From: Pseudoips prasinana
Lineage: Eukaryota > Arthropoda > Insecta > Lepidoptera > Nolidae
DNA: 64,000 nucleotides
Assembly (NCBI GenBank): GCA_951640165.1
Contig: OX621240.1
Location: 8,010,713 to 8,074,712, forward strand
Direction of reading: 5' to 3'
Shown: positions 54,401-60,400 of the stretch, piece after piece
Layout of the letters: each line of letters begins with the position of its first letter
How positions within the stretch are numbered: position 1 is the stretch's first letter
Made by a program: the position numbers and the translations under genes
Notes under the pieces: generated by a model
The model's database searches: none
Seen by the model: only the letters and a program-made list of their open reading frames with translations
Told to the model about the DNA's origin: nothing

Positions 54401-57400
54401 ACTTTCTATTCCATCATACCCATGATAGGACGATTTGTGACACGAACGGAAAAAGGTCAGGTATATGACCGACGCCTTAACGTGCTCCCCGAGGCACGGG
54501 TGTGGCGCTAATATTTTAATTTAACTTTTAATTGAGTAACATATTTTAAGTTGAGTTTATATATAAAAATGGTAAAGTTGGAATTCAAATTGTAACAAAT
54601 TACCTTAAAAGTTAACTTAAAACTAAAGTTGGAATTGGAAATATAACATGTTCTAACATAACTAGTAGTAGTTTTTTTTGGTTGGAATTTTAATTGAAAT
54701 ATATTTTAACAAAGTTCAGTATGACTTATTAAACCTAGCATGTGAGCTAGTGATTCAAGCAGTGAAAATATATAGTAAAAGTGTATTGTATTAGGGCTGT
54801 GGTCCATCACTAACGGCACACTGTTGACAGCAAGAGCGTGTCGCCGCTGTCGTCGCAAACCTTGGCGCAAGGCAAGGAACGCGCCAAGCTCAGAACCATC
54901 CACGCGTATGACCGGACCGGCTTGTATTATAGGTTTGTTCTCATCGCTATATCGCGCGCGATATGGTTGTTTCACGCCTTTAAACAAAATCAAACCATAA
55001 AATCTCTCAATGAAATATTTCATAGCTAAGAATTATCTGGATTAAACCAGTTTCATATATTACTCGAGAACGATTGGAGATCTACAATGCCACAGACCTA
55101 CAGACACACAGAATAGGCTTCAACTTATTTTTTTTTATCAGGAGCACGTCCCTATCAAAAGCAAATCGGTATTGCCCAGGGAACATGGGAAAATATTAGC
55201 ATTTTTTTTTATAATTTATTTTTTTGACAAATTAATTAGAGTATAAAATTTGAACTAACAGAATGGTTGCTTGGAAAAAACCATTATAGGCGTTAACATG
55301 AATAAATTCCTCTTTTTATGTAAAAGCGTCTATATTAAAGACGACGGAATTAATTTATGAAAATAATACAGAGACAGAAGAGTATTATTATTAAATAAAA
55401 CATATTACTGTTTATTTACGTAAAAAATTGTAGAATGGTGGGTACAGTAAACCTGATCGAGAATGATGCATGGGAAATATACCTCGAAACTTGGTAGAAG
55501 GTCGTAAATATATCGGAGAATTGTCCACAAATAAGTTGAAAATAAATATTAAAGTAATATTGACTGCACGTGTGGCGCTATGGTGACAGTCGCCACTCGT
55601 CTCGGGTCCGATTCCCGCACAGGACAACTATTTATGTGGACCATGAGTAGTTGTTCGAAGTTTGTATCCCGCGACACAGGGATTCATTTCCCTAATGAGG
55701 GCGTCGTCTCCTTATAAAAAATATGTAAATAATAGAATTAAATAAAATGATCGTGATTCCTAGTTTGAATACTTGGGATTGAGTCGCTATTAGTTAACAC
55801 ATATAAATAAATAAAATATTTAAACCTGAACAAAATTTCTTTTAAAAAAGGATTCCTACTGAGTTTTATGGCAGTATATCTCAGTAGGTGCCACGTCACG
55901 CACTATGGGAAAAGAAAAAAAATCCATAGTAACGGTATAAAAATATTGAAAATTTGAGTTTTAATAACGACAATATTCTTGTCAGAATTTTTGTAAACCC
56001 TTCCTTCGTGTTATAATTCATAGATTATAGAGACTAAAGATGAAGATACTATTGAATTACTTCATGCAAATCAGTTATTATTTTATATAGTATTCAATGC
56101 ATTTAGTCACGTTATCACTTAGCTAGTTATAATAGTGGCTAATCTTCAAATATATCCGTTTATACAGGCGTGAAATAACAATGCCGCAAGTGTTTAATCT
56201 TTACCTACGATTTTGTTCACATTTCCCCTTGATATTTAAAACTATCAGATATCACTAGACATCGGATTTTATGCAGTATTTTGTGCCGATATAGACTATG
56301 TGTATAATATTAACTAATCATGGTAATAAATTTATGCCCCGCGGTGTCACCCGTTAAACTTTATAAATTATGGCCTTAGTTATTCAGATATATAAGCTAT
56401 ATTACAACAAAGTTTCATCAAAATCCGTTCCGTAGTTTTTGTGTGAAAGAGTAACATCCATACATCCTTACTCACAAATTTTCGAATTCGTGCTGTCAGA
56501 AGTTTAACCACGAGCATTTCGTTCCCATGTGCATATAAGGTGACGTATGCATAACATATTAAATAGCAAAATGTGCACTAAAGAGGTAATAATTTGCTTA
56601 AAATATGCAATTACTATGTACAGACGCCAGCACATCCAGCTAACCTAATCTGTCAAATTGTTTTATAGATTTTCAACTTTGTTACAAAAGCATAAGGTTC
56701 ACTTTCAATTGGGGAAATTTGACAGATTTCGGTAGCTTGATGCGCTAGCGTCTGTACACATTTCTTTAACTTAAAGAGAAATATTTAATACAAGCATGTT
56801 TATTGATTATTATAAATATGCGTGCATGCAAAATAGTAATTTAAATGTACAGACGGCAGCATATCAAGTTACCCCAATCTGTCAAATTTCCCCAATTCTA
56901 AGTGAACCTTATGCTTTAGTGACAAAGTTGAAAATCTATAAAAGAAATTTGACTGATTGGAGTAGCTGGATGTGCTGGCGTCTGTACACAAAACCGAATA
57001 TTCTTGACGTTTTCTGTCTATGTGAGCAATCCTCTTATTAATCCATATCCGTGTAAAACGCATTACAATTCAAATAATTATAGTGATGAGATTTAATTAA
57101 ATTGGCTATGTATTATTTTGAACGTGTAAGTTTCAGTAACAGCATTTTGAACTATTAAGATACTGGACCTTCAAATTCCAAAGCTGTTAAAAAATAAAGA
57201 TAAATATTCATAGAGATATGGGTGTAGGATCCTAGGCTGTTTGTTCATGAAAAGGGTATTGTCCGGTATTGTTGAAGGAAAGAGTTAATTTAAGACATAT
57301 ATGCATATTATCCGATGTCTACGTTTAGAACAAAAAACTAGCATCTATTTTTTTCAATTGTTGTTTATTTTTAATAACTTAATTTATTATTATAATGTAG

Positions 57401-60400
57401 GCAGAATGATGGCACCTTATTTTAAGTTACGCTTTGCACTGTAGCTTGTTTAAGTTAACTTTAATAACCTCTCATTCTTCTCATTGTGTTGTTAATACCC
57501 CACACTACACTACTCATATGTACATTGACACTAATTAGTCACTAATACATTAATATTAACACCATTATTAAGTTCTACTGCGATCTTAACGACAAACATA
57601 AAACCAATAGTGCTATAGTAGTCTTATAAATCCCATACCATTAATTAATTGAAGTAAGTACCCGTATTTCGTTAATCTTAGAAATTTTGCTATTAAAAAT
57701 GTATATCTAATAGAATTAAATAAATAATATGTTACGTGAGTAAGTCTCTACACTGATCCGATAGTTCAGCAAATTTTCTAGAGATTGATTTCCGTCGACC
57801 GATTTAGAAGAAAAAATCTTATTAATGCCAAATCTTCACAAAAATCCGTGAAGTAATTGCTGGTACAAACAGACAGACAACGGACCATGTTTTATTGTAC
57901 AGACGCCAGCGCATCAAGCTATTCCATTTGTAAAATTTTCCCAATTAAAAGTGAACCTTATGCCCATGTGATAAAGTTGAAAATCTATAAAATAAATTTA
58001 ACACATTGGGGTAGTTGGATGTGCTGGCGTCCGTACTTCTGTATTCTGATTCTACTCCAGCATCGTTCCAGTCATTTTTTGTAAATGTTATAATGCTTCA
58101 ACTCCAAACAAAGTTACAGATTAGATGACTATATTAAAGACGGATTTAGTGTTAAGATTTTTTTATGTTTATGGTAATTTGGAAACCTTTAGTGTACTTT
58201 TATATGTATCGTCAGTGGATTGACAATACTCCTTAGGCTTTAGTACGAGTTTGCAATAAATGAAACGTACGAACGAGTTTGGCATGCAGCGCTATGATTG
58301 GTTACTGTCATAATGACGTGATACATTTTGCCAATCACAATGCTTCGTCCCCACCAGCGTCCTCTATAACCGTTAGTTTTCATTCGTATCTATGAAATGC
58401 CTTCTACGATGTCCAATGGGACCAGAGGTCTGCCGTTTGCATTAATGAAGAGCTACAGTTGCCCAAAACGTGTCCATAACATCTGACCCTCTCATTCACC
58501 TTCGCATCAGTAACAAATTAGACAAAGATGCTCTAATGGATCCGGCGCAATTACTTAGTTTTGAAGTTTTGTATTGCCTGACGGCTCCGCGCTCTTTATC
58601 CCCGGTGAAGCAGTTGAAGCCTCCTTATTTTCCATGGTGGAAAATCCTACATGGATGTCCTCCGTCTTGGGGGCCGGAGTGATCTGTCAGACTCCTACTG
58701 ACTAAAAACCACCCCGGTGTTCCATCTCACACCTACGCTGGGGGTTGCGGGAGCGTACGATACTTCCGCAACACCCGGCTAAGTGGAAGCCTCCTAGGTT
58801 TACTGTAAACATCATGTAAAACGCTACTTTCCCATTGAGAGCTCTAATTTGTACACACGTTTTTTGCAGATTCGTTATAAGCCCACTGTAGTATTACTAT
58901 CAATCTTTTTTTCACGTTCTATAAAACAAAAGAAAGAATTCCATTGGCGTTGAAAAGTATAACGTACAATTTCTGCCATTTTTAAGTAACGTTTTAAATG
59001 AACTGTGTATACATTATGTGACGTCAGCAACAACATGGCGACGTCCAAGGTTCTCTCCATGTCAGCGCCGGGAGCCATCAACCTGGACCACAGTACTGTG
59101 AAGTTTGACAACGAGATCAAGAAAGCGAGGCATTCTATCACTACGCATACTAATTACAAGGTATTTTGTAACTCATAGTAATTTGAGCGCTATAACAAAA
59201 GAGCGTGCTAATATAGAGTTAGATCTGAAATGTTAACAGGTTATAGCTGGATGCTCTCACCGCTCTGTAAGCGATCGGCGAGGTTAAACAACGAGGCTCG
59301 CAGTCAGTCCATAGATGGGTGACCGCCAAAGTGGTTTAATTTCTGAGCGTCTCCATGCTTCGGAGGGCATGTTAAGCTGTCGGTCCCGGTTGTAGCCATT
59401 AGGCAACAGTCGTTAAGCCATGTCGGAGGCCTACTGAGCGGCTTGAACAACTCTGACACAAGGGTAACCACTGCCCATACGATAAGTAAGTAAGTACAGG
59501 TAATAAGATACTAGGATGGCTGAACTCCAAAAGCTAGCCATTCCTGAATCGGCTAAAGTCCTATAGCTGGTCATTTCGGGGTCAGTTGTAATCAAAAAGC
59601 TAGCCATTTCTGATTCAGCTCAACTGTAAAGCTAGCCATATCTGGGTCACTTGCATTCCAAATACTAGCCGTTTTTAGGTCCGCTGAACTCTTAAAGTTA
59701 GCCCTGTAAATGATGCATGCATATGATGCTTCGTCTCTAATGGTAGCGTATTACACTGCAGATAATGTGGTCCTGGGTTAAAATTCCGGGACGGGACACA
59801 AAGTGATAGTGGTATTTTACTGTTAAGAAAAAATTCTCAGTATCAGCTCAGTATAAAAATAGACAGTACGGAAACTACCTACAAACGATCGAAACGGCAC
59901 ACTCACACAAACATGCGCATCGACAATACCCCTAAGCGGTTGTCGCGGTGCTGTCAGTAGTGAGTGACGCGTCAAAACGAGTGGTCGCGTATAAGTTGTA
60001 TCTCCGCAATCTTTTTTAAATTCCACGTGTGTATTCCGTAGTATACGGCTGTTTAAACTCAGCTTCATCAAAACTGGAGCTTTCTTATTTTAACATTCGT
60101 TAATAATAACATTAATAATTTTAATGTTGTGTTTCCAAGTGTGAGTAAGGTTGCCAGAGCTCATTGGGGTGGGGGGAAGGGTCAGCAACATTTGTTTGCT
60201 AACTCTTAAGGCCGGCAACACACCCGCGACTCCTCTGGTGTCGCGAGTGTCCATGGGCGACGGTGATCACTTACCATTAGGTGACCCACTTGCTCGTTTG
60301 TCGCTCTCTGATTTAAAAAGAAACCGTCCTGCTGATTTATAAAACAAATATGTTATGATAAAAAATAATAATAGTTATCTAAAACACTAAAAGTTACAAC

